The notes beneath the pieces were generated by a model. It was given only the letters and a program-made list of their open reading frames with translations, searched no databases and was not told the origin of the DNA. DNA of 64,000 bases from Aulostomus chinensis (taxonomy: Eukaryota > Chordata > Actinopteri > Syngnathiformes > Aulostomidae), in the NCBI GenBank assembly GCA_037954235.1, contig JBBMOA010000021.1, forward strand, positions 22,538,125 to 22,602,124, written 5' to 3'. Below are positions 53,296 to 64,000 of this stretch, one piece after another. Within the stretch, counting starts at the first letter, position 1. Each line of letters opens with the position of its first letter. A program made the position numbers and the translations under genes.

Positions 53296-54740
53296 AAAAA
53301 AATGTGTGTGGAAGAAATGACCCATGGACCGGTACCAGCCCGCGGCCCAGGGGTTGGGAACCTCTGGGCTAGAGGACAAAACTCACAAGTTGAAAAGAAC
53401 TCAGCGAGCTAGCAGCAGGAATGTAAGCCAAGCAGTTTACCAACGAGGGATCAAACTGGCTTAGAGAGGAGAGTCGGAACAGGATCCATACTGAGGTAGG
53501 AGGGACAGCTGATGAGCTCTGTTGACTCAGGAGAAACACGGGAGAAACAGAATAAACGTGGGAGAAAAATGGGACAAACATAGGAGAAAAATAGTTAAAA
53601 CGTGGGAAACGCAGGAGAAACATTCAGGGGGGGGGGGTCACACACTACAGATCCAAAAAATCGTTTCACCCAAACGAAAGCCTAATTTTAGTCAACACAC
53701 CAACCGTTTCATTTTTATTAACTTGTTGTTCGTATTTGTTCAGATTAAAACTTTTAACTCAAGTTGGTTGTGGTTTGTATCCCAGAGGACACTCGTCCCG
53801 CTGGTGTTCCATGTTCCTGTGTGGATGAATGTCTTCCAGAGCTGCTGGTGCTTGTCAATGCCAGCGTATCAGCAGAGAGGAGCCACACGAAGTGCTTCAT
53901 GCTGGAATAAGCACCAGCAACAGAAAACTGCTTAAATAAAAGAAAGCAGCCTCACAGTGGTTTAATGAACTCCATGAATAAAATCCCAAGGCTGAACTGC
54001 TTCCATTCATTAAATGGGAGAAATAAGATCTCAGCCAGCGTTGTCCCTGATACTGCTCAGGCCTTCAGCAGCGCTGGAAGGAAACCGGTTCTCTATAAAT
54101 CTTTGCTTTGTCCATCATCCAGCCAGGATGATGGGGAATGGCTCACGTGTGAATTCAGTGAAACCCCGGAAGTGACAACGTCATCAGATCTGGCAGATAC
54201 GTTCTACCTTTGTGTTCTCCAGAGTTTCCCATACACACTCCTGTCAGTGTTGGTGCAGTCCCCTCCAGATCTCAGCTCTTCCACACACATCTTCTCTGTC
54301 CTGCGTGATGTGAAGGTGGTATTTTTAATTTAATTTGTATTAAAAATGGTTTCACTCTTTATCAGCAGCACCTGTTTGAGCATAAAGTTACAGTGTTGAA
54401 ATATCTTGATTTTTTTTTTCCCTCTGAGGGGTGTTTTTGAGATGTAAAATAAGACAACATGAATGGGATTCAATTGACCAACTCCCCTGGTCTACAAGAC
54501 ACAGCAAAATAAAACAAAAATTAATAAAACATCCACAGTTGACAGCTTGGTGCTGTGCCTCACTCCAGTCTGACAATTAAAATCTGCGACAAAAAGTTCC
54601 CCTTTTGAAATGCATTCTAAGCTTTTAGAATTCATTTCCAAAATGGATAATAAATAGAGGACAATTTACCCAATGACTCACACACAAGGCCTTAAATGTG
54701 AATGTCATTCTCCACTTCACCCACTAAAGTCTTTCCTTAT
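53296..54740. other. Anonymous region
   Basis: GGGAGAAA-type degenerate short repeats at about 53530-53620 and a G9 run near 53629. No gene recognised. Confidence 0.5.
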
Positions 54741-54835
54741 CTGGGATCTTCTCCCCGGTGCCTGCGTGGGTTTTGTGGCTGCTCCTCCTTCCCCCCACAT
54801 GCCAGAAACATGCGATGTGGTCTGAAGAGCGTAAA
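54741..54835 (+). repeat. SINE body fragment
   Basis: TTCTCCCCGGTGCCTGCGTG and the following CTCCTCCTTCCCCCCACATG match the body of the SINE at 34980-35070. Confidence 0.45.
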
Positions 54836-55141
54836 GACTGGAGCAGAGTCCTCATGATGGTGCAACAGTAGCCACGTTTACATGCAGACTTTTTCTTCAT
54901 TCCGATTGAAGAGTTCGGGTCAACTGTTTACATGTGATGTGATTTATTCCGATCTGGAGTTTACATGTGCCACTTCATTTAATCGCAACCGCCGTTTTAT
55001 GGCTGTGTGTCACGTGCACAGTGATGTAAACATCACGTGACTGAACTTCGGTCGATGCTGGCTTCGTTGAGTTTTTCGTGGACTTTTTTGAACAGTTCAG
55101 AATTTCTTGTTTTCCTACCGTCTCAGTGTGCGATAATGTTC

Positions 55142-56714
55142 AGGGGCCTCATGTATCAATACTTGCATGGATCTCATACTAAAAAACTGCGGTTGCAAGA
55201 ATCGCAAAAGTTGTGTACACACAAAAAAAATCCGGATGTATCAATATGTGCGAGTGCCGGAATCCACACGTTTCTTTGATACATCCCAATCAGCGTGGAA
55301 TTGAGCGCAGATGTCGGAGCAACCGGGCCCGCCCCCATTACGCCCACTTATAAATACGCACATTCATGTAAATAGGGTCGCCGCTGTCAGTGCTCGCAAA
55401 ACAATGTCAAAGGAAAAGAGGTGCACAGCGTGTGAGCTGGTCGGGAAGGTGGAGGAGAGACAGCAGAGTTTGTTTGGCAGCCTGTCCAGTGGTGTCAGTA
55501 TAAACAATAAATGTTGTGAGTGGGATAAGAAGTGCGAGAGGGTGGGTTCGGAGCAACGCACCCCCGCAAGATAAAAAAAACAGTGGTCGGACCTGTTATT
55601 GGCTGAAGTTCCCTTCTCATCACCAGTGTTGTTTATCATCATGTTCATACATCTTAACCTCTTCTAAAGAAGGAAAGGGCGAGTCGCCACGCGTGTTTGA
55701 AGTTTCATGACGACAGTAGAAAAGTGTTGGCTCCTCCTTTACTGAACGATCAAAGTGATACAAAGCACAGTTTTCCTCACTAAACCTGCGCGAGCATCAC
55801 TGTCATAAGCTTGCACCACTGCTAGCGCTCTGAAAGATTTCTTCTCTATTTCTCATGCATGTCTGCAATTCTAACTTCCTAAACAACGCAAGCTAAAGTA
55901 TGACTAAATTCAACACTGCACAATCACTAAATGCAATAACTACAATAATCAATTGGCTTCCATCTAAATTTAAATAACAATATGAAAAATGGCACTAACA
56001 GGACCTCAAGGTGGAGGTCAAGCGGCATACAGCTGCCCTCCAGAGGAGTGGCGGCCAGACAGGTGGGGGTCAGGGAGAGGGGCACCTGACGGAATTTGAG
56101 CAGCGGGTGGCGGCAGTCACGGACAGCATCTCTGTGGGGGGGGGGGGGGGGGTGTCGCCACCACCCACGCTGACTCTGAGAGCCTGGAGAGTAAGTGGCA
56201 ACCATTTCTTACGCAACATTTCCACATGCTTTGCCACAGATGTAAAGGTAACAAATACACAGAATCAGCCATTTAAATAAACCAATATGTTCAATAGAAA
56301 TTGATCCGTTAGCCATGCCGCCAACGTGCAGCACCCCCGCCGGCTCCCGTGCCAACCCGTCTGCCAGCTTAGAGTCATCCGCCAGGACCAGCGGCATTCG
56401 GGCCAGCCCGTCCCCAGCACAAGCACCAGGCCGACTGGCTCACCCCGGAATGGTCTGCCATCTCCCGCTGGAAGGCGTTTTTGTCCCCGATGTATAATGT
56501 CAGTTACCAAACACCGCCAAAGGGTGTCGCCAACAGACCAAAGTGCAGTTAACGCAAAAATCGGCTTTCCGCCAACTTCTACGGCACCTCCAGAGTTGCC
56601 GTGAAACAGCGGAAGAATCAACGAACTTTTCACATTGATACATCTGAACGTGAGCGTCAATACTGGCGTACGCAAGTTTTTCTTGCGTAAACTGCGTTGA
56701 TACAAGAGGCCCCA
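55142..56714 (+). mobile_element. PIF/Harbinger-like element with a Myb/SANT gene
   Basis: Terminal repeats GGGGCCTCATGTATCAA (55143) and, reverse complemented, GGGGCCTCTTGTATCAA (56713) match 16 of 17. GTTC stands one base outside each end. Only the Myb/SANT partner gene is present; no DDE transposase was found, so it is non-autonomous. Confidence 0.7.
55404..56160 (+). pseudogene. Harbinger Myb/SANT-like DNA-binding protein, with intron
   Basis: Exon 1 (ATG 55404) reads MSKEKRCTACELVGKVEERQ, then LFGSLSSG and CEWDKKCERVGSEQR. After a spacer ending CACTAACAG (56001), exon 2 reads DLKVEVKRHTAALQRSG, GGGQGEGHLTEFEQRVAAV. This order is that of the second protein of Harbinger elements, which helps the transposase bind DNA. 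The N-terminal helix region is shortened, and an 18-base G run near 56135 shifts the frame. The exon 1 donor is not clear. Confidence 0.6.
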
Positions 56715-57131
56715 GTTCTGCGTGCACTGCTGCTTGGAAGCCACCATTTTTATTAAGTGAGGAAACGTCACTGCGCATTTACGTCAAGACAGAGCATGCG
56801 CAGAAGGAACACAGCCTGACAGCATTCCGTTTCACCGTTTACATGACAAGATTTTACATCTGATCGGTTTGGGAAAAGGAATATTCTACCCCTGTGAAAC
56901 CGAATGAAATTCCATTCTCTCAGGCCTCTTTATTCGGACTGAGGTGTTTATATGGAACATTTTTATTCGGTTTGGGCTTCTAATCCGATTCTATTTTTGA
57001 ATATTAGGCTCAATGTAAACCCAGCTACTGACAACCACACGACCTCCTAAATGCTGAGAGTTTTGATTTGACAAGTAAATGTTTGAGGGCTGACACTGGC
57101 ATGTTTTGGTGTCACTGTGAGCTGCACTTGA

Positions 57132-58208
57132 TTCCGGGTTGGGACTCGACGAGAGCAGTCGCACTCCTCCTCTCTTCCTCCTCCTCTTCTTTTCTGTCTG
57201 ACTGTCCCATTCTTTGTCTCAACTTCTATCCAACGCAGCTGTGAACTCTCCACCTAAAACTAATCATAGAATTGATCAGCTGGTCTCTCAACGCTATTGA
57301 CACCATATTTTCGACAAGGAAATCAGGATCGGAGGAGCCTGCCTGCCCTCACGGAACCCAACCTGCGGGCTACGTCTTCGATTCCTGGGGGAGATGACGT
57401 GTCGCGTGCTTGACGCCACTCTCCGTGGAGGACATCAGAGACCTCTACTTATTTGGGTTCATGGTTGTGGGGCTTCTCCTCCTCGGACTTGGAGGTGCCC
57501 TCACATACCGCAAAATTGGCAAGACGATGGCTGCCATCAGATCTGGATCTCCACAACTGACCGTCATTTACAACGCAATTATTGAGGCTGGCAAAGCGGG
57601 GCAACAACAGACTCATGAACTGAAACGCAACATGGAAACCATCTCAGAGCAGTTGGCCGCTCTGCGTAGAGAGGGATGTTGAAGACCAGAAAATATAATT
57701 TTACATTTTGGATTGGACTGAAAGAGAAGATGGATTGGAATGTGTGCTCTCCTGCCTTAACCCAAACACAGCAACCTTATCGGCTACTGAAGGTCATCTG
57801 CCCCATTGTTTATCCTCCAGGAGAACTCCATCTGCCTCGGTGACGCAAATGGTACGTACTATCCTCCCCTCCCCCGTGTGTTCCCGACCCCCGCCTCTGC
57901 CCTTGCCACCTCCCTTGGGGTGGCAGCGCCGACCTGACTGCAGCCTGCCTCGCCCGGGCTTGGCGGCGCTACTCATGAGAGCAATGCCTCACTCTCACTT
58001 GCCTCCATTGGGACAAGAGACTGTTCAAGTTTATCGTACATACACAACAAATGTATATGTGCTGTTGTTAATTCTGAAGTGTACCATTATTACTATCAAT
58101 CTGTAATAATTGTGACTGGTTGTGATAGCTGTTTCAGGCATTAAGTGTGTTATGAAATTTCGCCCTGGGCTCGATCCCTTGGTGACAATAATCACATCTT
58201 GACTCTTG
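57132..58208 (+). mobile_element. Unclassified 1.08-kb retroposon, copy 3
   Basis: Starts TTCCGGGTTGGGACTCGACG and ends GGTGACAATAATCACATCTT with a TGACTCT-type tail. ACTTGA stands on both sides (57126-57131, 58209-58214). Length 1077 bp. It keeps the full colinear layout of copies 1 and 2. Confidence 0.75.
57266..57682 (+). pseudogene. Retroposon ORF, copy 3 (single frame, start codon and codon 44 mutated)
   Basis: One frame of 138 codons from 57266 (ATA where sisters have ATG) to TGA 57680-57682, interrupted only by TGA at codon 44 (57395-57397) where the sisters have TGG. Residues about 61-81 (YLFGFMVVGLLLLGLGGALT) form a membrane helix, YRKIGK is a positive stop-transfer-like border, and about 104-134 (EAGKAGQQQTHELKRNME, ISEQLAALRRE) is heptad-like coiled coil. 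Upstream residues include GSEEPACPHG. Family unknown. Confidence 0.6.
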
Positions 58209-58214
58209 ACTTGA

Positions 58215-59023
58215 GTCACACAGAAGGAGCATTTCAAAATAAATAAAACAACTCTGCTTCTTAAAAAAAGACACAAATTTCTGTCCATGCAAACTTGCAA
58301 ATGGCTTCATCGTTGTTAAATCGCTGCTTCACGATGTGAAACAACGACAATGAACCAACAACAACTGACGGCTCTTATGTGCTTTAAATCTGCATTCAGT
58401 TTTCTGCTGTGTTGGTTCCCTGTCTGGCAGCTGCAATCAGTCAATCATCAGGACGGGGTGTGATAGGTGTGCATGTTGCTCCCTGGCCAGGTTCAGTAAC
58501 TGCAGAATAAAAATCACATTGGAATCTACAGGGAAGCGTTTTTGTTTCATTTCCAGCATGTTTCTGTCAGCAGTCAGCACTGTAAAAGAGCCCAACAGGA
58601 CCTGTCAACGTCTGTCAAAGGTGCACAGAAAGAAGAAGCCGGTGCCTGGCTGTGTTAACAGAGAGAACAGAGAGATTCACACGTTCCCACACCGTCTGTA
58701 TGGTTACATTAACACAGTTTAACTCCAGTGGTACATCTTATGCTAATAGAGTTCAGTACAGGAAGCACTGAGTTCTGGGACCCTGGGGATTATTACAACT
58801 GTACCTGTATAAATTTTTACTGTGTGTAGCTTTTTTAGCCCAGTGTAGTCGTCGTGTGTAGTAGTTTGACTCACATCACATGCAGAAGTAGATGTCCACC
58901 TGCTGTAGAGTGTCGTTAGATGCGTGCGTGTCGTCTGAGCGGTCCAGTCTGTGACTGAGCTCTAAGCGCTCAAAGCTTCACTCTGTTTCCTCCCAGCAGC
59001 AGTCTCATTGGTCCTTTCAACAT
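58215..59023. other. Anonymous region
   Basis: No gene or repeat family recognised. Confidence 0.5.
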
Positions 59024-59410
59024 GATAAGGGTAGGGGTGCCGAACCTCGGTACTTTTATAGTACCGACTGAAATGCCTCAGTACTTCCAGGTACCGAAAA
59101 TGTCTGTGTTTTTTGGTGCCAATTTTCAGTACTTGCGAGGTAAAAAGCGAAGCTCTAATTATACTGCCGGTAGCGACTCTGGTGACGAGTGGTCTAGGAT
59201 GGTAGAGGAAGGCCCCGCCTTACTTTCTCTCTGATTGGCTTACCCTGATATCCTAACTGCCAATGAGAGGCAGAGAAGGGCGGTTCATGACTTCACCATC
59301 CAATGAACATTATACTTTGCTTCCTTTGTTCCGGTAACAGGTGTTACACATGTGTGTGTTTTGTTACCTGCATGTGTGTGAGAGAGACGCAAAAGACGGG
59401 AAGATAAGAA

Positions 59411-59738
59411 ATGCCCCCGCAGTCAAAGGTGTGGCTCCATTTTATTAGAATGGATGCCAATAGAGCACGATGCAATATATGCAAAAAGGATGTCATGGCA
59501 AAAGACGGCAACACGTCAAATTTAATGAAGCACCTTAACGTGCACGGGATACATATGAGAGCAGAACGTTGCACGGTGTTTGATGTTATGAAGGGAAGAC
59601 CGCAGCCTTCCTCATCCCAGCCTTCAAGTCCACCTCTCGTGGTTATGCCTCTTTCGAAATCTCTACCGCCGGAGAAATCCTCCTCAGCAGAGAAAACAGA
59701 TGACAGGGCGGCCGCCATGTTGGGGACATCTTCAACAG
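59411..59738 (+). pseudogene. BED zinc-finger exon of a hAT transposase
   Basis: MPPQSKVWLHFIRMDANRAR, CNICKKDVMAKDGNTSNLMK, HLNVHG: aromatic W/F start and C2H2 spacing of a BED finger, followed by a serine-rich stretch. The exon ends ACAG|GTAAAC at 59738, a good donor, but no downstream transposase exons are in the element. BED fingers bind the transposon ends. Confidence 0.7.
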
Positions 59739-60249
59739 GTAAACTAACTTTAAGCTAACACAACTGATTTGCCGTATCCATCAAGTCGGCCAGCGCTAGC
59801 GTGAACTGTTGCTGTTTTTTTCTCCTTACATTAGCTGCTCCTGCTGTTCATCCCGTTGTGAGGAGAACTTCTTACGAGCTTACTTACAGTAATTTTTTTT
59901 TAAATTAAATTGTTACCGAAAAAAGTACCGTACCAGAACTGGCACCGAAATCAAGGTACTGGTGAAAGGTACCCATGTCACAGTCACAGTGTGCACCAGC
60001 CTCTCCTCCTGTTGTCATCCTGCATTCCCCGGTCCTGTCAGTAAGCGTCTGCCCCACCTGCTCTTGTGTCTCACGCTGCTGATACCGCTCTCCCCTATTA
60101 TGCCCCGCACACCTGACCTCCATCAGTGTGATTAACTCCTCGTGTATATATGTCTCTGTCTTCCCCTGTGTCGTCGCAGAAGTGTTGCTCGTTGTCAACC
60201 ACGGAAGCCCCACAGTCACAGTAGAGTTGTTGGAATCCAAGTCAAGAGC

Positions 60250-61123
60250 TTCACTTCGACTTCAAAATCCTTCTGCTGACTTATAAGGCTCTCAATGATA
60301 AAGCTCCATCCTATTTGAAAGAACTCATTCGTCCCTACTGTCCCACCAGAGCACTCCGCTCCCAGAATGCAGGTCTTTTAGTGATTCCCAGTATCTCTAA
60401 AAACAGACTGGGAGGTAGAGCCTTTAGTTACCGGGCTCCTCTACGATGGAACCACCTCTCTCCATGGGTCAGAGAGGCAGACACTTTAACTACGTTTAAG
60501 TCCAGGCTTAAGACTTTCCTTTATGACAGAGCCTTCAGTTAGGACTGGTTCAGGTAGCTCTGAACCATTGATAGCTATGCTGCTATAGGCTTCGACTGCT
60601 GGGGGACACATCAGGTTACATGGAGCCCTTCCCTCCTCTCCTCTCCTCTTCTCCTCTCTCCTCCTCTCCTCCCCGCACATTTATGGAACTGTCATTACCA
60701 TTACTTGTTGCACTTTGTAGTTTGGCCTTGGTGTCTCACAGTCTCTCTGTGTTTCCACAGATCCACCAGAGCTCCAACCGCCGCATGCATCGCCCCCCCC
60801 CCCCCCCAACCCCCTCCTCAGAAGCTTCCTTCTTCAACTGTTATTAACATTTCCATGTTTCCCGCATTTTGTATTGTAAACTGTTTCTTCCTTGTAACAA
60901 CATCTACTGCACGTCTGTCCTCCTGGGTGAGGGATCCCTCCTCTGTTGCTCACCCTGAGGTTTCTCAGATTTTTTCCCTGTTAAAAGGGTTTTCTATGGA
61001 GTTTTTCCTCAGTCGATGTGAGGGTCTAAAGGCAGAGGATGTTGTTGTGACGCAATGTGAAGCCCTTTGAGACAAACTGTTTGAAAACAGGCTTGACAAA
61101 TAAAATTGCCTTGCCTTGCCTTG
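60250..61123 (+). mobile_element. L2 LINE copy D, 3' end only
   Basis: Begins in the last 96 codons of ORF2, then the 3' UTR with a CTCCT run (60633-60672), a C-run (60796-60807), and TAAAATTGCCTTGCCTTGCC at the end. Same subfamily as copies A and B. Confidence 0.85.
60253..60542 (+). pseudogene. L2 ORF2 C-terminal fragment, copy D
   Basis: FDFKILLLTYKALNDKAPSY, LRSQNAGLLVIPSISKNRLG and the terminal FKSRLKTFLYDRAFS; 5' truncated, no RT motif left. Confidence 0.85.
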
Positions 61124-61452
61124 TTTGTTTTGAAATTTTCATAGTCAGGTAAGAAGAAGGTATTGTTAAGATCAGTTTCAGTTTTGGAAGTTTTTTTTAA
61201 ATTTCTAGTCTTAGTGTGGTCATGTTGTGATTCTTCTTTTGTTATAGTTTTTACAGCCCTCCTCCGTTTAGTGAGCGATCTTTGTTGTTTGAGTTTAGTG
61301 TTTAGTAATAGAGTAGCCAGAGAGGCATAGTTTTATGTCAGCCAGAGACAGAGAAGTCAGCTGCGCTTTACCTTTTGAATCCTTTTTGTAAAAACTTTTT
61401 CCTTTCTTGAATTTTCCCCTTTTAGATCCATACCCCTTAGCCCAGAAGCCAG

Positions 61453-61456
<4 letters not shown>

Positions 61457-61538
<82 letters not shown>
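61457..61538. repeat. (TG)n microsatellite inside the solo LTR
   Basis: About 41 uninterrupted TG units. Confidence 0.97.
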
Positions 61539-61544
<6 letters not shown>

Positions 61545-61675
61545 GCTTCAGGAAATTTTCATAGCTTGCTCCTCTGACTTTGGTGAACAACCTAATAAAA
61601 CTTGCTCCTATACTGCAATCCTGTATCTGGGTCCTCCATTGAGTCATGTCGTGACAACCCAGGCTTAGATAAGGG

Positions 61676-64000
61676 ACATTTTTTAGTTTTCCTCTTAATG
61701 CATCAACTCTGCTGCCGTCCATGCTGGATTTAAACTGCCTGATATTCTGATTACAGGGACGTGTGAGTGATGGTGAGCTGTTCAAAGCTGTGGTTGGAGG
61801 ATGCGTGCCTTCTGCCTGAGTCTGATGTTAAAGTCAGAGACTAGATAGGACGTGTCCCTCTACTCCTGAGTTTTGGACAATGTGAGCTGAAGCATATTGA
61901 TTTTCTCTCTCATCATCCTCATACCGCTGAGATGTTGATTGACTGAACTGGTGTTTGTTGGTGAGCGAGCAGCAGCTGTGCTGGCAGTACAGAGGAGACA
62001 GCAGAAGAACAAGACGGTCTGTGAACAGAGACTGTGACATAACTCGCTGGTGCTTGGACTCCATGAGGACATCTACCCAGAGCAGCTGGGAGCCCAGACG
62101 CTGCTGGTGGAGTGTGGTTGGCACTGGTAGCAGACGCACCACCCTGCTATTAAACTCCCACAAGGTGCAAAGATGTAGCAGGTTCGGCTGATTTGTTGTT
62201 TATTCCCAGTGGTTTCAACTTAGATGTCGCACCATCATCAGGACGACTGGTGACATTTGGCCCAGGATTACCCTCCTTGTGCGGGTTCAGCACTACTCAC
62301 GCAACTGCAACATTATCAAAACTAATAAACAATTAGGGGGGCCTCTTTTTTTCAACTGTTGTCAACATGCAAAAAAATTGTTACAGGTCGTGAGGTCTGT
62401 TTTATCCTACACAGGTAGACCTACGTACTGTGTAGTTAGGTTTGTTTTTCCGTTGTTTGTCTCCCCCTTGTGATTGCATGTAGTAATTCATCTTGTTCTC
62501 CTCCCTCAGTCGCCCCATCCAGTGTCTTGTTTTCAGGTAATTACCTGAATCGTCTGCAGCTGGCACTGCACCCAGCCCTCACCCATACATACCTGGTCTG
62601 AGCTCATTTGTTTGGTTTCAGTAAGAGAGGTGGCAGCTCTTAGATTTATGTTACTGGTCTTGGTCTTATTTTCTCCCATTTTTGCTTATGTAGTTTCTGT
62701 TGCTTTATATTATTGCCTTCTCAGTTTACCAGCCTTTTCGGTAACTTTTGTAAATATATACTTTTGGTCTTTTATTTCAGCGGGGCGCAGGATGGAGAGG
62801 TAGGGAGCTCAGGTAGACACTTGCAGGTTTGCGGGTTTACATCTTTCACATGTAGCTCACTCTCTGTATCAGCGCATCAGGTAGCACAGCGATGCGAACC
62901 CATATATTTAGGGCTCCTTGCGCCTGTCAAGGGGGTTTAACTCAGGGGTTTTGGGAATGTTTTTCAGTTTATAGCTTTAACTTTTGTTTCCTTGGGTGTT
63001 TTTCTGTTTCTTTAGTGGTCGCTACCTAGCTCAGGGTGTGGGTACTTGTGTCTCTGCCCTGTGTCGCACGCTGTTGGTATGAATAAGTTATTATGTATAG
63101 TAGTAATTTGGTGTCCGTGCCTCTTGCATTCCCCCTCTTATGTTATGCTGACCATTGAGGTGAGTGTAACAAACTGTCTCAACAATCTCAATCGTGCTGG
63201 TTCATCCGCACCATTGATGAGACACTATGATGACTCAGTGCGACTAGATTCAGGCTGGGACCGTCAGTGTTTTTGGGTCTGTCTATTTCTGTAGCAGCAA
63301 ACACAAACTGAGGATGATTTTCACCAAATGTGGTGGAGGGAGTGCAGCATTGGCCAAGGAAGAACCCATCATATTTAGCTGCTGTTTTAAAGTGGCTAAA
63401 AGTAGTTGCTGGTTTTCGTCACATTGGGTTTGGCTGATTAGGTTGACAAGCCAGCACGCTGTCAAACAAATATCATAGTTGCTAGCTCATGTGGTCTTTT
63501 TCAACAGTAGAAGGGTTTGCCGCTGCTTCTGCTGATCACTGGTCTGCTTCGTGCAGTGACGGAGGCTCCGTGTTGACGCTCTGTTGTGTGGCTGTACGGA
63601 GATCCAGTGAACAGTGTGGCCCTTCGCTTTGTTGTCCTTTTTATGTGACTGAGGTCGAGCAAATCGCATGACAGCGACCGTGGTTCTGAAATGGCTGGTG
63701 CTGCTTCAATTCCAGGAAGTTGCTGATTAATAACAGACCTTCTTCCTGTGTGTGGTCTTGCATCTCCCAGTGGTTTATAGTGCTGCAATGAGCCATTTGC
63801 TCACTGCAGGGATGCACCAAAAAAAAAAAAGAACAACCAGTAGCATACACAATAAATTCTAAAAATCCCTTAGAATGAACATCGGTGGAAAAGCAAGACA
63901 GAACAAGGCACAGCTCACATCTGAGGATGCACCAGTTGCAACCACGCACACAGAAGACCCCTGAACTCTTCAGCAGAGCATTTCAGAACTGTTTTCTCTT
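61676..64000. other. Anonymous region to the right edge
   Basis: Only short open frames without domains. 62424-62452 holds CTACACAG…CTGTGTAG, an 8-bp inverted repeat. No tRNA, gene or named repeat could be supported. Confidence 0.45.

Larger units (their letters stand above)
54866..57030. mobile_element. DNA element with CAGTAGC termini, Harbinger-like element nested inside
   Basis: Left end CAGTAGCCACGTTTACAT and, reverse complemented, right end CAGTAGCTGGGTTTACAT agree at 15 of 18. Subterminal GTTTACATG words recur near 54877, 54926, 54958, 56838 and 57010, and ATTCCGAT/ATTCGG words near both ends. About 0.6 kb is its own sequence and has no ORF, so it is non-autonomous. I could not confirm the target duplication or superfamily. 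Confidence 0.65.
59976..61656 (+). mobile_element. Solo LTR in the hAT element, interrupted by L2
   Basis: Perfect 5-bp duplications ACCCA flank it (59971-59975 and 61657-61661). It starts TGTCACAGTC and ends GTCGTGACA, like the other Gypsy LTRs here. Left part 59976 to about 60250, right part about 61124-61656 with an AATAAA signal near 61595 and an internal (TG)n. The L2 lies between. Confidence 0.8.
59032..61667 (+). mobile_element. Non-autonomous hAT element, host of a nested LTR and L2
   Basis: Perfect 8-bp duplications GATAAGGG flank it (59024-59031 and 61668-61675), the hAT length. It starts TAGGGGTGCCGAACC and, once the nested LTR is discounted, ends …GGTACCCAGGCTTA. Its own sequence is about 950 bp with one BED-finger exon. 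The left end contains a CGGTACT…AGTACCG hairpin (59054-59072), and GGTAC words recur near both ends. Confidence 0.75.

Noticed and set aside
61860..62190. Overlapping 70-109 codon frames near the right edge
   Set aside because: No domain, no codon pattern or splice context that distinguishes them from chance.

Overview
The window reads as a repeat-dense stretch of a teleost fish nuclear genome. Evidence is the mix of fish-type transposable elements: Sushi-like Ty3/Gypsy chromovirus, L2 (CR1-group) LINEs with an esterase ORF1, a SINE with a tRNA-like head and an (ATGG)n tail, hAT, PIF/Harbinger and piggyBac-type DNA elements, a Maverick/Polinton-like capsid remnant, and a decayed member of the fish SAMD3-like/PB1 gene family. 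CA, GA and G-run microsatellites, GT-AG introns and low coding density fit a vertebrate. Species cannot be decided. I see no intact host gene.

Layout. 1-9295 is a decayed endogenous retrovirus (gag, protease, reverse transcriptase, RNase H; no envelope seen), interrupted by a solo LTR (2484-3294, target duplication GTATA) and a nearly complete L2 LINE (3803-8280, minus). 9296-9668 is a Gypsy gag scrap, followed by remains of fish SAMD3-like genes (9669-12830). 13085-14289 (minus) holds capsid-like and basic core-like reading frames of a Maverick/Polinton. A chromodomain Gypsy element follows on minus (14290-19335), itself cut by a truncated short LTR element (15941-17573). 19336-19900 looks like a retroviral LTR end, primer-binding site and leader. 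21650-22880 is the 3' end of an R2/NeSL-type LINE with a restriction-like endonuclease.

The middle (23-36 kb) is mostly anonymous with a piggyBac-type MITE (26050-26383) and a 3.5-kb hAT transposon (31431-34964) inside a SINE. 36382-40904 is a complete short LTR element with 5-bp target duplication CTGCA and no pol gene, with a second L2 copy in its 3' LTR. 45.2-48 kb is the least repetitive stretch. 49470-53068 is a second L2 lineage. 54866-57030 is a terminal-inverted-repeat element enclosing a Harbinger-like element. 59032-61667 is a hAT fragment containing a solo LTR containing an L2 fragment.

The most unusual observation is a 1.08-kb dispersed retroposon present three times (24029-25116, 48261-49344, 57132-58208). 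Each copy is flanked by its own short target duplication, ends in a different simple-sequence tail, and carries the remains of one about 139-codon ORF predicted to encode a single transmembrane helix followed by a coiled coil, with no reverse transcriptase. I do not recognise the family. Nesting gives relative ages: L2 copies are repeatedly the youngest layer and the hAT, endogenous retrovirus and Maverick layers are older.
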